A stretch of 64,000 bases of DNA from Actinomycetota bacterium (GTDB taxonomy: Bacteria; Actinomycetota; Actinomycetes; S36-B12; UBA10799). How positions within the stretch are numbered: the first letter of the stretch is position 1; each line of letters opens with the position of its first letter. Location of the stretch: the NCBI GenBank assembly GCA_020636995.1, contig JACJWU010000008.1:26352-90351 (forward strand), read 5' to 3'. The position numbers and the translations under genes are program-made. Shown here in pieces: positions 23,439 through 31,457 of the stretch. The notes beneath the pieces were generated by a model, which saw only the letters and a program-made list of their open reading frames with translations, was not told the DNA's origin and ran no database searches.

Positions 23439-23551
23439 CCGGTTAGAGATCGGCATCTTGGTTAGTCGGCGGCAGGTTGGTTAGAGTCCCACGGCCGTAT
23501 AGGACTAACGGGAGTGCTGTATGTCTAACCGAGATGCCGATCTCTAACCGG
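23439..23551. repeat. Palindromic intergenic element, family D
   Basis: Inverted repeat with 27-bp arms (23439-23465 and 23525-23551) matching at 26 positions. An inner pair (GTTAGAGTCC at 23480-23489, GGACTAAC at 23502-23509) extends the pairing. Within the arms GGTTAG recurs at 23440, 23460 and 23479, and CTAAC at 23505, 23525 and 23545, i.e. a unit of about 20 bp iterated three times per arm. Located in the divergent gap before the thiamine operon, unlike the other families, which follow 3' ends. Confidence 0.78.
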
Positions 23552-23700
23552 GATGAGCGGTGACCACCCCCGGCGCAACTGCTCCACCGCTCGATCGCAG
23601 GAGGTCCCCGGCAATCGGGTTGCTCTTGTCGTCGTGGATCTCCAGGTACGCCACCTGGGAGTTCCGCCGCCATGACCAACCCGCCTGGACATCACACCTA
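23544..23700 (-). pseudogene. Possible decayed coding fragment upstream of the thiamine operon
   Basis: On the minus strand this stretch reads NSQVAYLEIHDDKSNPIAG and continues to a TAG at 23546-23544 that lies within the family D palindrome. The composition looks protein-like but there is no credible start, and no family was recognised. It may be the remnant of a gene end captured next to the repeat. The rest of the gap 23701-23771 shows nothing except a possible -10 (TACGCT, 23763-23768) for the thi transcript. Confidence 0.25.
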
Positions 23701-23771
23701 GGACTCACGGGACTGCCGCCCGAACTGTGATGGACGGCTGGCCCGCTGGAAGCGGCAAGGGTTACGCTGTA

Positions 23772-23864
23772 CGGGCAAGGGGAGCTCGGGGCAGCCGGGC
23801 TGAGAGGGTCACCGACGCGCGTGGCCGACCCACCGAACCTGATCTGGGTAATGCCAGCGGAGGA
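23772..23864 (+). ncRNA. TPP riboswitch (THI box)
   Basis: All conserved blocks of the thiamine pyrophosphate aptamer are present in order: GGGGAGC at 23779-23785, GGGCTGAGAGGGT at 23797-23809 (CTGAGA core), GACCC at 23827-23831, and ACCTGATCTGGGTAATGCC at 23837-23855 followed by AGCGGAGGAA. The 3' strand of the closing stem overlaps GGAGG (23859-23863), the Shine-Dalgarno of thiB. Ligand binding should therefore hide the ribosome site and block translation of the transporter when TPP is plentiful. Confidence 0.95.
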
Positions 23865-23867
23865 ACT

Positions 23868-24890
23868 GTGAAGAAACTGCTGCTCCTGCCTCTCGTGGCC
23901 GCACTGGCGGCGTGCTCCTCGACCGCACCCGAGATCGAATCGTCGCCTCCGACTGAGGTCGTGCTCGTGACCCATGACTCCTTCTCGGTGTCGAAGAAGG
24001 TGCTGCGGGAGTTCAGCGAGCAGACCGGCTACGAGGTGACAATCGTGCAGAACGGGGACACCGGTCAGGTCGTGAACTCCGCGATCCTGTCGGCAGGTGT
24101 CCCGCAGGGGGACGTGCTGTTCGGAGTCGACAACACCTTCCTGAGCCGGGCCCAGGAAGGCGGGGTGTTCGAGGACTACCAAGCCGCGGGCGCGCCCGAG
24201 CAGCTCGCCCAGGCCGCGCCGGGTGTCACCCCGATCGACACCGGCGCGGTGTGCCTGAACTACGACCGGGAGTACTTCGCGGACTCCCCGCCGCCGGCGA
24301 CGCCTGCGGACCTGGTGAAGCCGCAGTACAAGGACCTCACGGTGGTGCAGAACCCCGCCACCTCGTCGCCGGGGCTGGCCTTCCTGCTGTCAACCGTGTC
24401 GCGTCAACCCGATTGGCAGACCTACTGGGAGCAGTTGAAGGCCAACGGCGTGAAGGTCGTGGACGGCTGGGAGAACGCCTACTACCAACAGTTCTCCGGC
24501 GGATCCGGAGAAGGCACGCGGCCGATCGTCGTCTCGTATTCGACGAGTCCGGCCGCTGAGGTCATGTTCAGCGAAGACCCGGAGGCGCCGGCCCCAACAG
24601 CCAATGTCGACTCCGACTGCTTCCAGCAGGTGGAGTACGCCGGTGTCCTGGCCGGGGCGCGCAATCCGGAAGGGGCGCGGGCCTTCATCGACTACATGCT
24701 CTCCGCCACTTTCCAGGACGACATCGCCGAGCAGATGTTCGTGTATCCGGTGGTACCCGACGCAGCGGTACCGCCGGCATTCGAGGAGTACTCCGCGCCG
24801 CCCACTGATCCTGTGGTGATGGCACCCGAACAGATCGCCGCCGGGCGTGAGGAATGGATCGACGAGTGGTCGGCGATCATGGGTCAGTAG
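23868..24890 (+). CDS. thiB: Thiamine ABC transporter substrate-binding lipoprotein
   Basis: Extracytoplasmic thiamine-binding lipoprotein of 340 residues. The signal peptide ends in the lipobox LAAC with Cys16. The fold is that of type II binding proteins (VVLVTHDSFSVSKKVLREF at the first strand; GDVLFGVDNTFLSRA; the hinge VCLNYDREYF; WENAYYQQFSGG), close to ThiB. GTG 23868 follows GGAGG by four bases and directly follows the TPP riboswitch, which both fixes the start and confirms the substrate class. First gene of thiB-thiP-thiQ. Confidence 0.92.
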   Translation: MKKLLLLPLVAALAACSSTAPEIESSPPTEVVLVTHDSFSVSKKVLREFSEQTGYEVTIVQNGDTGQVVNSAILSAGVPQGDVLFGVDNTFLSRAQEGGVFEDYQAAGAPEQLAQAAPGVTPIDTGAVCLNYDREYFADSPPPATPADLVKPQYKDLTVVQNPATSSPGLAFLLSTVSRQPDWQTYWEQLKANGVKVVDGWENAYYQQFSGGSGEGTRPIVVSYSTSPAAEVMFSEDPEAPAPTANVDSDCFQQVEYAGVLAGARNPEGARAFIDYMLSATFQDDIAEQMFVYPVVPDAAVPPAFEEYSAPPTDPVVMAPEQIAAGREEWIDEWSAIMGQ

Positions 24891-26476
24891 GCCGCACGGC
24901 CGTCCTGGCCGTGCCAGTCGTCTTCTTGCTGGTGCTGTTCGTGGTGCCGGTGGCCGCGGTTGTCCGGGTCGGCCTCAGCGAGGGTCCGGCGGGCATGCTC
25001 GGGGTCCTGGTGGACGCGCGCACCTGGGGCGTCCTCGGCTTCACGCTGCTGCAGGCGGCGCTGTCAACGGTGGCGACCCTGATCGTGGCCATCCCGGCAG
25101 CGGTGGTGATCGCCGGCTATCGCTTCCCGGGTCGCGGACTGCTGCGCGCACTTGTCCTCGTGCCGTTCGTGATGCCGACTGTGGTGGTCGCCGCCGCTTT
25201 CCTCGCGCTCATCGGCCCGACGGGGCTGCTCGGGGTGGACCTGTCCGGCAGCATCTGGGGGTTGGTCCTGGCCCACATGTTCCTCAACCTGGCGGTCGTC
25301 ATCCGGGTGCTGGGAGCCGCGCTGGCCACCCTGGACCCGGACCTTGAGAACGCCGCGCGACTTCTGGGTGCCTCCCGCTGGCAGGCGTGGCGGAGAGTCA
25401 CGTGGCCGCTGGTCGCGCCCTCGGTGCGGGCCGCGTCGGCGATCGTGTTCTTGTTCTGCTTCACCTCCTTCGGGGTCGTGCAGGTACTGGGTGACGGCCA
25501 GTTGCGCACCCTTGAGGTGCAGATCTACCGGAGCACCGCCTACCTGCTGGATCTGCCGGCAGCGGCGGCTCTGGCGCTGCTGCAGTTGATCGCTGTCGTC
25601 GCGATGCTGGTGGTTGTCGGCCGGGGGCGAAGCGTGGTGGCGGGCAGCGCCGTCGACATCTCCCGCCGACCGCGGGGGTGGCGGGAGATATCGCTGGTCG
25701 CGGGGGTCGTGGTCGGTACGGCCCTGTTGGTCGTCACCCCGTTACTTGTGATCGCTGGCCGCTCGCTGCTGGTCGGCGGGCAGTGGTCGACCGCCGGGTG
25801 GCAGGTGCTGTTCTCGCCGGGGGAGACCACCAATGCGGTGGACCCCTGGGCCGCTGTGCTGGCCTCGCTGCGTACATCGATCCTGGCGACCGTGCTCGCG
25901 ATGCTCGTCGGGGGTGCCGCAGCGATCGGGCTGGCGATGGGGCGGCGTGGCACATGGCTGCGCTCCGTGGACGCGATGCTTCTCCTGCCGCTGGGAACGT
26001 CCGCGGTGACCGTTGGGCTGGGGATGCTGCTGGCGTTCGGGCGCCCGCCCATCGATTTGCGCAACACCGGGCTGCTGATCGTGCTCGCCCAAGCGCTGGT
26101 CGCGATGCCGTTCGTGGTGCGTGTCCTGACGCCGGGGTTCGAGTCGTTCGACCGTCGCTATCTCGAAGTGGCCGCCGTGCTCGGGCGGACACCCCGACAC
26201 GCACTGCGGACCGTCGCCGCGCCGTTGCTCCTTCCGCTGATCACGGTGGCTGTCGGATTCGCGTTCGCGGTGACCCTCGGAGAGTTCGGTGCCACTGTGT
26301 TCCTGGCCACGCCGGCCGACCCGACCCTGCCGGTGGCGATCTCCAGGCTGTTGGCGAGGCCGGGAGAAGTCACGGTCGCGGCCGCCTACGCCGCGAGCAC
26401 GATGCTCATGCTGATCACCGCCGTGGTCGTCGTGGGGATCGACCGGCTGCGCGCCGGCAAGGCGGTGGTGTTCTGA
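24866..26476 (+). CDS. thiP: Thiamine ABC transporter permease (fused two-domain)
   Basis: Inner-membrane permease of about 536 residues with two fused BPD_transp_1 domains and about twelve helices, the ThiP layout. EAA-type coupling loops appear in both halves: ENAARLLGASRWQAWRRVTWP and EVAAVLGRTPRHALRTVAAP. GTG 24866 lies 13 bases after GAGG and overlaps thiB by 25 bases; ATG 24854 is in frame but has no room for a ribosome site. The stop overlaps the ATG of thiQ (TGATG). Imports thiamine or a precursor. Confidence 0.88.
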   Translation: MVGDHGSVGRTAVLAVPVVFLLVLFVVPVAAVVRVGLSEGPAGMLGVLVDARTWGVLGFTLLQAALSTVATLIVAIPAAVVIAGYRFPGRGLLRALVLVPFVMPTVVVAAAFLALIGPTGLLGVDLSGSIWGLVLAHMFLNLAVVIRVLGAALATLDPDLENAARLLGASRWQAWRRVTWPLVAPSVRAASAIVFLFCFTSFGVVQVLGDGQLRTLEVQIYRSTAYLLDLPAAAALALLQLIAVVAMLVVVGRGRSVVAGSAVDISRRPRGWREISLVAGVVVGTALLVVTPLLVIAGRSLLVGGQWSTAGWQVLFSPGETTNAVDPWAAVLASLRTSILATVLAMLVGGAAAIGLAMGRRGTWLRSVDAMLLLPLGTSAVTVGLGMLLAFGRPPIDLRNTGLLIVLAQALVAMPFVVRVLTPGFESFDRRYLEVAAVLGRTPRHALRTVAAPLLLPLITVAVGFAFAVTLGEFGATVFLATPADPTLPVAISRLLARPGEVTVAAAYAASTMLMLITAVVVVGIDRLRAGKAVVF

Positions 26477-27351
26477 TGCTGCGGTTGCAGGCTGTCACCG
26501 CCTCCTACGACCAGCCCGTCCTGCGCGGTATCGATCTGAACGTGGCGCGGGGGGAGATCGTGTGCATCCTCGGTCCCAGCGGTGGCGGCAAGTCCACGCT
26601 GTTGCGCGCCGTGGCCGGGCTGGTGCCCCATGGCGGGCTGATCGAGGTGGCGGGAGAGGCGATGGTCGGTGTGCCGCCACACCGCCGGGGTGTCGGCATG
26701 ATGTTCCAGGACGACCTGCTCTTCCCGCACCTCGACGTTGCGGGCAACGTGGGTTTCGGGCTGCGACCGGCCGATCCCGCGCGGGTCGCGCAGATGCTGG
26801 ATCTGGTTGGCTTGTCCGGCTTCGGGCCGCGTGGCGTCGACACCCTCAGCGGGGGGCAGGCCCAGCGTGTGGCACTTGCGCGGGCGCTGGCCCCGCAGCC
26901 ACGCCTGCTGCTTCTCGACGAGCCGTTCGGCGCCCTCGACGTGGTCCTGAAGGCGGGTTTGGTCCTTGACGTCCAGCGGGTTCTGCGGGAACTGGGAATG
27001 ACTGTTCTGGCTGTCACACACGACCGGCAGGAGGCCTTCACGCTGGCCGACCGGGTCGCGGTCCTGCGGGACGGGACGTTGGTCCAGGTCGGCACACCGG
27101 ACGAACTGTGGAACGAACCTGCGGATATGTACGTCGCGCGCCTCGTGGGGCTGTCGGTACTCGAGGGCCGGGCCTATCGTCCCGAGCAGATCCGGATGTC
27201 CGCGGGTGGACCGTGGTCGGCGCGGGTCACGGGCCGTACCTTCCGCGACGGACACCACCTGGTGTCGGCGCGGGTGGCGGGGGAGACAGTCGTGTTCGTC
27301 TGTGACCGGGCCCTCGAACCCGGAACCGAGGTGCGCCTGGCGGTCACCTAG
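26476..27351 (+). CDS. thiQ: Thiamine ABC transporter ATP-binding protein
   Basis: ATPase of the thiamine importer, 291 residues. Walker A GPSGGGKST (near residue 35), Q-loop MMFQDDLLFPH, signature LSGGQAQRVALARAL, Walker B LLLLDEPFGALD and switch His in VTHDRQEAF are all intact. A 60-residue C-terminal extension after the ATPase domain resembles the regulatory TOBE region of MalK-type subunits. ATG 26476 overlaps the thiP stop by one base. Its 3' end overlaps the convergent DUF3054 gene by four bases. Confidence 0.88.
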   Translation: MLRLQAVTASYDQPVLRGIDLNVARGEIVCILGPSGGGKSTLLRAVAGLVPHGGLIEVAGEAMVGVPPHRRGVGMMFQDDLLFPHLDVAGNVGFGLRPADPARVAQMLDLVGLSGFGPRGVDTLSGGQAQRVALARALAPQPRLLLLDEPFGALDVVLKAGLVLDVQRVLRELGMTVLAVTHDRQEAFTLADRVAVLRDGTLVQVGTPDELWNEPADMYVARLVGLSVLEGRAYRPEQIRMSAGGPWSARVTGRTFRDGHHLVSARVAGETVVFVCDRALEPGTEVRLAVT

Positions 27352-27704
27352 TCCGCTGCCGGCGAGCGGCGCCGGAGTACCAGTGCTGCGATCCCGCGCC
27401 ATCCGAGCAGGGTCAGCGCCAGGAATCCGGCCGCGACCAGGATGAACGTGAACGCCGTGCCATCGCCGCCGACCCTGCGCAGAAGCATGCCGCCGACCAG
27501 CGTGACCAGCCAGATCACGAAACCCGCACGCAGGGACTCCGCGGGCTTCAACGGGATCGCGATCACCCACCCGATGGCCAGTGCCGCCACGAAGGGTGCT
27601 GCCACCCGCACCAGGGAGTCGTCTTCGCCATGGGACGAGATGCCAACCGCCACGAAGGCGACGACGCACACCAGGTCCAGGATCGCTGCAGCCCACGTCT
27701 TCAC
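27348..27704 (-). CDS. DUF3054 family membrane protein
   Basis: Predicted 118-residue protein with four helices (AAILDLVCVVAFVAVGISSH; VRVAAPFVAALAIGWVIAI; AGFVIWLVTLVGGMLL; FTFILVAAGFLALTLL). The ILDLVCVVAFVAVG start and the central W-x-x-AIPLKP turn fit DUF3054, a family of unknown function common in Actinobacteria. Its stop overlaps the 3' end of thiQ by four bases in the convergent direction. Start ATG 27704. Confidence 0.72.
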   Translation of the reverse strand: MKTWAAAILDLVCVVAFVAVGISSHGEDDSLVRVAAPFVAALAIGWVIAIPLKPAESLRAGFVIWLVTLVGGMLLRRVGGDGTAFTFILVAAGFLALTLLGWRGIAALVLRRRSPAAD

Positions 27705-27753
27705 GCCCCCGACTGTAGTTGCGCGATGTCAGTGGCGGCCGCAGGCTGGGCGG

Positions 27754-28128
27754 GTGGCGATCCACGAGTTCATCGGCGTGTACCACGCGGACGGCGGTCT
27801 GCGGGGCGAGGTGCGGTACGTGGTCGGACATCTGCTGGGACGCACCGAGTGCGCCCTGTGCGACATCACCCATTCGCCGATTCGCCGCAAGAAGCAGTGG
27901 GACGGTTTCGTTGCAGACCTAGGCGTGCCTTTCCGCCTTCTGCACCTCAACGAGATGCCGCCGGACGTCGCATCGGCCGTGAGCCGTGTCGGCAGCCCCC
28001 TCGTGCTCGCCCGGACCGAGAGCGGCCTGCAGGTTCTGCTTTCGCCGCGCGAACTGGCCCGGCTCGACGGTTCGGTCGACGCATTCGCGGCGGCACTGGC
28101 CACCGCTTCAGCCGCGATCACGCTGTGA
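27754..28128 (+). CDS. Conserved hypothetical protein with ECALCDITHS motif
   Basis: Soluble protein of 124 residues, no family name recognised. GVYHADGGLRGEVRYVVGH is followed by LGRTECALCDITHSPI, a Cys-x2-Cys pair with a nearby His that might bind metal, then a region LLHLNEMPPDVASAV and a C-terminal LSPRELARLDGSVDAFA. Start GTG 27754 is chosen because conserved-looking sequence begins there (VAIHEFIGVYH). The gene is 23 bp upstream of the next membrane protein gene on the same strand. Confidence 0.6.
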   Translation: MAIHEFIGVYHADGGLRGEVRYVVGHLLGRTECALCDITHSPIRRKKQWDGFVADLGVPFRLLHLNEMPPDVASAVSRVGSPLVLARTESGLQVLLSPRELARLDGSVDAFAAALATASAAITL

Positions 28129-28150
28129 GTGTTCGCTAGCGTTGGCGTCC

Positions 28151-29290
28151 GTGGACCCCATCCGGCGCACCGAGACGTGGTTCTCACGCAACGGCTTCCC
28201 GCAGTTCGTCGACGGGTACAACTCGGCCGAACACATCTGGACCCGGGCGCTGCCGGCCATGGCGGTGGTGGCCGCGGTGCAACTGGTGTCCGCCCTGTCG
28301 CTGGCCGTGACCAACGGCACCCGCCTGGTCCCGGTACTGGTCCTGGTGGTGCCCGGGCTGGTGCTGGTGAGCTGGGGTTTCTGGTCGAAGTCGCGGCGCG
28401 GGTACTGGTTCGCCCCTGCGGATCGCGTGGGCTGGCCCATCCTTGCGGGCTTCCTGGCAGTGGGGGTGGTGGCTGAACTCGTCCAGATCGGGCAGCGTGT
28501 GGACGGCGAGGTGGTCGATTGGCTGTCCGTGTTCGGAGCCTTGATCGTGCAGGCCCTGCTCCTCGGGCTGATCTACCTGTTCACTCGCTTCGCGATCCTG
28601 GCGATGATCGTCTGGGCGGTCCGGCAGACGGTCCGAAGTGCAGGTGACCTGTACGTCGTCACCACGAAGGCGTTGCCCCTGCTGCTGATCGTGCTGATCG
28701 TGCTGTTCATCAACACAGAGGTATGGCAGGTGGCAAGTAGCCTCGACTCGCTGTTGCTGTGGGCCAGCAGCGGGTTGCTCCTGCTGCTCGGGGTGCTGGT
28801 CACGGTGGAGCGCACGCATGATCAGATCGCGATGCTGCAGCAGGACGGGCCTGCGGACGACGTGCGCGCGGCCTGTCGCCGGACTCCCCTTTCCGGCGTG
28901 GTCGATGGGGTCGAGCAGTTCGTCGGGCCCCAACTGGGGCGACCGCAGCGGCGCAACATGCTCATCTCCGCACTTGCCACGCAGGCCATCCAGGCCGCGT
29001 TGATCGGCATCCTGGTATGGCTGTTCTTCATCGTTTTCGGGGTTGTGGCGATCACGTACCCGGTTCAGGCCGCGTGGGTGGGAGACCTCGGTGCCACTGA
29101 CGTGTTCTTCACCATCGGCGACGACCATGTGCTCTCCCGTGCACTGATCCGGGTGGCCACGTTCCTCGGTGCGTTCGCGGCGTTCTACACGACCATCTAC
29201 GCCTCGAGCGATCCTGTGTACCGGGCGTCCTTCTCCGATGACGCGGGGCGTCGCTTCAGAAGGCCGTGGATGTCCGGCGGGCGTACCTGA
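28151..29290 (+). CDS. Multi-helix membrane protein of unknown function
   Basis: Predicted integral membrane protein of 379 residues with about eight helices, including AMAVVAAVQLVSALSLAV, LVPVLVLVVPGLVLVSWGF, VFGALIVQALLLGLIYLF, ALPLLLIVLIVLFINTEVW and ALIGILVWLFFIVFGVVAIT. A soluble segment with ERTHDQIAMLQQDGP lies between helices five and six. No transporter or enzyme motif recognised. Start GTG 28151. It is the last long gene before the block of frameshifted genes (29.3-37.3 kb) and is itself intact. Confidence 0.6.
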   Translation: MDPIRRTETWFSRNGFPQFVDGYNSAEHIWTRALPAMAVVAAVQLVSALSLAVTNGTRLVPVLVLVVPGLVLVSWGFWSKSRRGYWFAPADRVGWPILAGFLAVGVVAELVQIGQRVDGEVVDWLSVFGALIVQALLLGLIYLFTRFAILAMIVWAVRQTVRSAGDLYVVTTKALPLLLIVLIVLFINTEVWQVASSLDSLLLWASSGLLLLLGVLVTVERTHDQIAMLQQDGPADDVRAACRRTPLSGVVDGVEQFVGPQLGRPQRRNMLISALATQAIQAALIGILVWLFFIVFGVVAITYPVQAAWVGDLGATDVFFTIGDDHVLSRALIRVATFLGAFAAFYTTIYASSDPVYRASFSDDAGRRFRRPWMSGGRT

Positions 29291-29305
29291 CGCTGAAGAC
29301 GGCCG

Positions 29306-29728
29306 ATGGCTGACCGGGGACGGGATGCCACCGGCCGGCCGCTGAACCCACGGGCGAGGGACAGCCTCGGCCGCCCACTGCCCACCGGCGCCCGGGGTCG
29401 CGCCCCTGCCGGAGCCCATCGACCCTTCGCCGGAAGCGGTGGTCGCGCTGGTCGGCCGGCTACTCGACGAGGGCCTGCCGTTCCAGGCTCACGAAGCCCT
29501 CGAGGCAGCCTGGAAATCGGCACCGGGCGAGCAGCGCGCGGCCTGGCAGGGGATGGCGCAACTCGCGGTGGCCCTGACCCACGCGCTGCGGGGCAATCCA
29601 CCGGCGCCAGGCGCCTTCGGCAGCAGGCGGAGGTGAATCCCGCGCCGGGAGGGCTGCCGCGGGTGGCCGACGGTCTGCGGGAGCGGCTGCGCGGGTTGTG
29701 TGACGACGCGGGTGCGCTGGCAGAGTGA
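29306..29728 (+). pseudogene. DUF309 family protein, broken by two apparent indels
   Basis: The N-terminus MADRGRDATGRPLNPRARD, middle PFQAHEALEAAWKSAPGEQ and tail VNPAPGGLPRVADGLRERL together give a complete DUF309 protein of about 140 residues, but the middle is in another frame. The frame is lost in the G run near 29394-29397 (consistent with two missing G) and regained at CC 29598-29599 (consistent with one missing C). All conserved residues survive, so sequencing error is at least as likely as true decay. DUF309 function is unknown. A family A repeat follows the stop. Confidence 0.7.
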
Positions 29729-29734
29729 CATTGG

Positions 29735-29866
29735 CGTACGGAACTGGTTGGGGTCCAGGCTGCGCCAACCAGTAACACGCGGTTGCCGGTCGACGGTGTC
29801 CGCCAACTGCGGCGTGTCGCGTACGGAACTGGTCAGGGCCGAGGGTGCGCCAACCAGTTCCGTACG
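29735..29866. repeat. Palindromic intergenic element, family A copy 2
   Basis: Same 132-bp span and two-hairpin layout as 8698-8829. Outer handles are CGTACGGAACTGGTTGG at 29735-29751 and CCAACCAGTTCCGTACG at 29850-29866; inner partners are CCAACCAGT at 29765-29773 and CGTACGGAACTGGT at 29820-29833. It lies between the converging DUF309 and kinase genes, 6 bp and 2 bp from their stop codons. Confidence 0.82.
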
Positions 29867-29868
29867 GC

Positions 29869-31457
29869 TCAACTGTTCATCCGCTTGTAGAAGCCCTTCA
29901 CCGACCCGTAGAGCTTCTTGTACTCGCGCATGTGATGGGCGTACACCTCACGGTCGGCCGGGTCGGGTCGAAGGTCCGCGCGACGGGTACCCGCGCTGCT
30001 GCCTCGTCCAGGGTGATCTCACCCATGCACACCAGGGCCCACAGCGCGATCCCCGCAGTTGTGCGTTGAGTGGGTCCGCCACCTGCTCGATGCGACGGTC
30101 CAGTGTGGAGGCGATGATCGAGCACCACAGGTCGGACTGCGCGCCACCACCCATGATCCGGATGCTGGGCACCTTACGTTTGACGAATTTTTCGTAGTAG
30201 CCGAAGAGCCAGTTGATGTTCAGCGCCACCCCTCCATGACGGCCCGCACGAGCATCGCCCGATCGGTCCGCAGAGAGAGGTTGAGGAAAGCCGCGCGCAA
30301 GTTCTTGTCCTCGATCGGGCTGCGTTCCCGGCCAGCCAGGGAGTGAAGATGACGCCCTCCGAGCCGGCCGGGGCCGTCGCCGCCAATTCGGTGAGCGCGG
30401 CGTACGTCGGCTGTTCGGTCACCGGCGCCGCACCGTCGGCACCGATCCCGCTGCCGCCTCCCAGTAGTCCGTCGGAAGGCGCGATGATCTGCTCCCCAGC
30501 CACGACAGCGCCGCGCCGCCGGTCTCGATGTTGTTACCCACGATGTTCATGTCGGGGCTCAGGCCTGGCAGCGTCGCCATCCCGTGCAGGATATCGGTGC
30601 GCTTGAACGGAACCGGCGCGGAGAGCCACGCGGTGGTCGACACCGCCATATGCGTGTCGTAGGCCTTGACTGCTCCACTACCCACGATGGCCGCGTGGAT
30701 GTCCGGGATGCCACAGGCGACGGGCACCCCGGGCTTGAGGCCCAGACGTTCGGCCGGTTCGTCGAGCAGCGGACCCTGGATCGAGCCGGTAGGGATCAAC
30801 TCGGGCAGCAACTCGGGTTTGCGGCCCGACCGCTTGACGAGGTCTGCGACGTACTCGGGCTTGCTGCCGATGTGGTTGTCGGTGAGCCACGAGGCGGTCA
30901 TCGAGACCGGCGTGGCGGCCGCCCGCCCGTGTGAGCAGGAAGGCGAGGTAGTCGACGGGTTCCAACAGGACCCCTGCAGCGCTCGCCGATGTCGGACAAC
31001 TCGTTCTGCAGAAGCAACGCGTGCCCGGTCGGGTCGGCGCCGGCAGGGTTCGGGCGCCGCCGGTGATCCGGACCCGGCGGCAGCACCTTGTGGGCGCGTA
31101 CCCGCCGAAACTGATCGGACCGCCGAGGATGCGCGCGACGTTGCGCCGAGACCGCGTGTCCCACCACAGAATCACTGGTCCGGCAGGATCGTCATCGGGA
31201 CCGACAGGGACGGTGGAACCCCATTGCCCGGTGATCCCGATCGCGACCAGATCGTCCTTCGGGACATCGGCGATGACCTCAGCCACGGCTGCGCGCAGCG
31301 CGACCTCCCATTCGATGGCGTCCTGGGTGGCGGTGCCGTCAAGGCCGACGTAGACGGACACCGGCTTGAACGCGGTCGCCAGTATCGTGCCGGTAAACTC
31401 GACCGCGGCCACTTTCAGGCCGCCATTGCCGAGGTCGATCCCCAGGACCCACCTCAC
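29869..31457 (-). pseudogene. FGGY-family carbohydrate kinase, interrupted by many indels
   Basis: Reassembled across frames this is a complete FGGY kinase of about 529 residues. It shows N-terminal VLGIDLGNGGLKVAAVEF (phosphate 1), ITGQWGSTV, LLEPVDYLAFLLT, MTASWLTDNHIGSKPEYVA, IPDIHAAIVGSGAV (catalytic Asp region), IMGGGAQSDLW (adenosine motif) and C-terminal REVYAHHMREYKKLYGSV. Frame changes occur near 31105, 31085, 31060, 30990, 30925, 30505, 30328, 30228, 30055 and 29965. Most are explained by one missing G or C in a run. Substrate unknown. GTG 31457 overlaps the stop of the upstream lyase gene (GTGA), so the two are translationally coupled. Confidence 0.75.
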
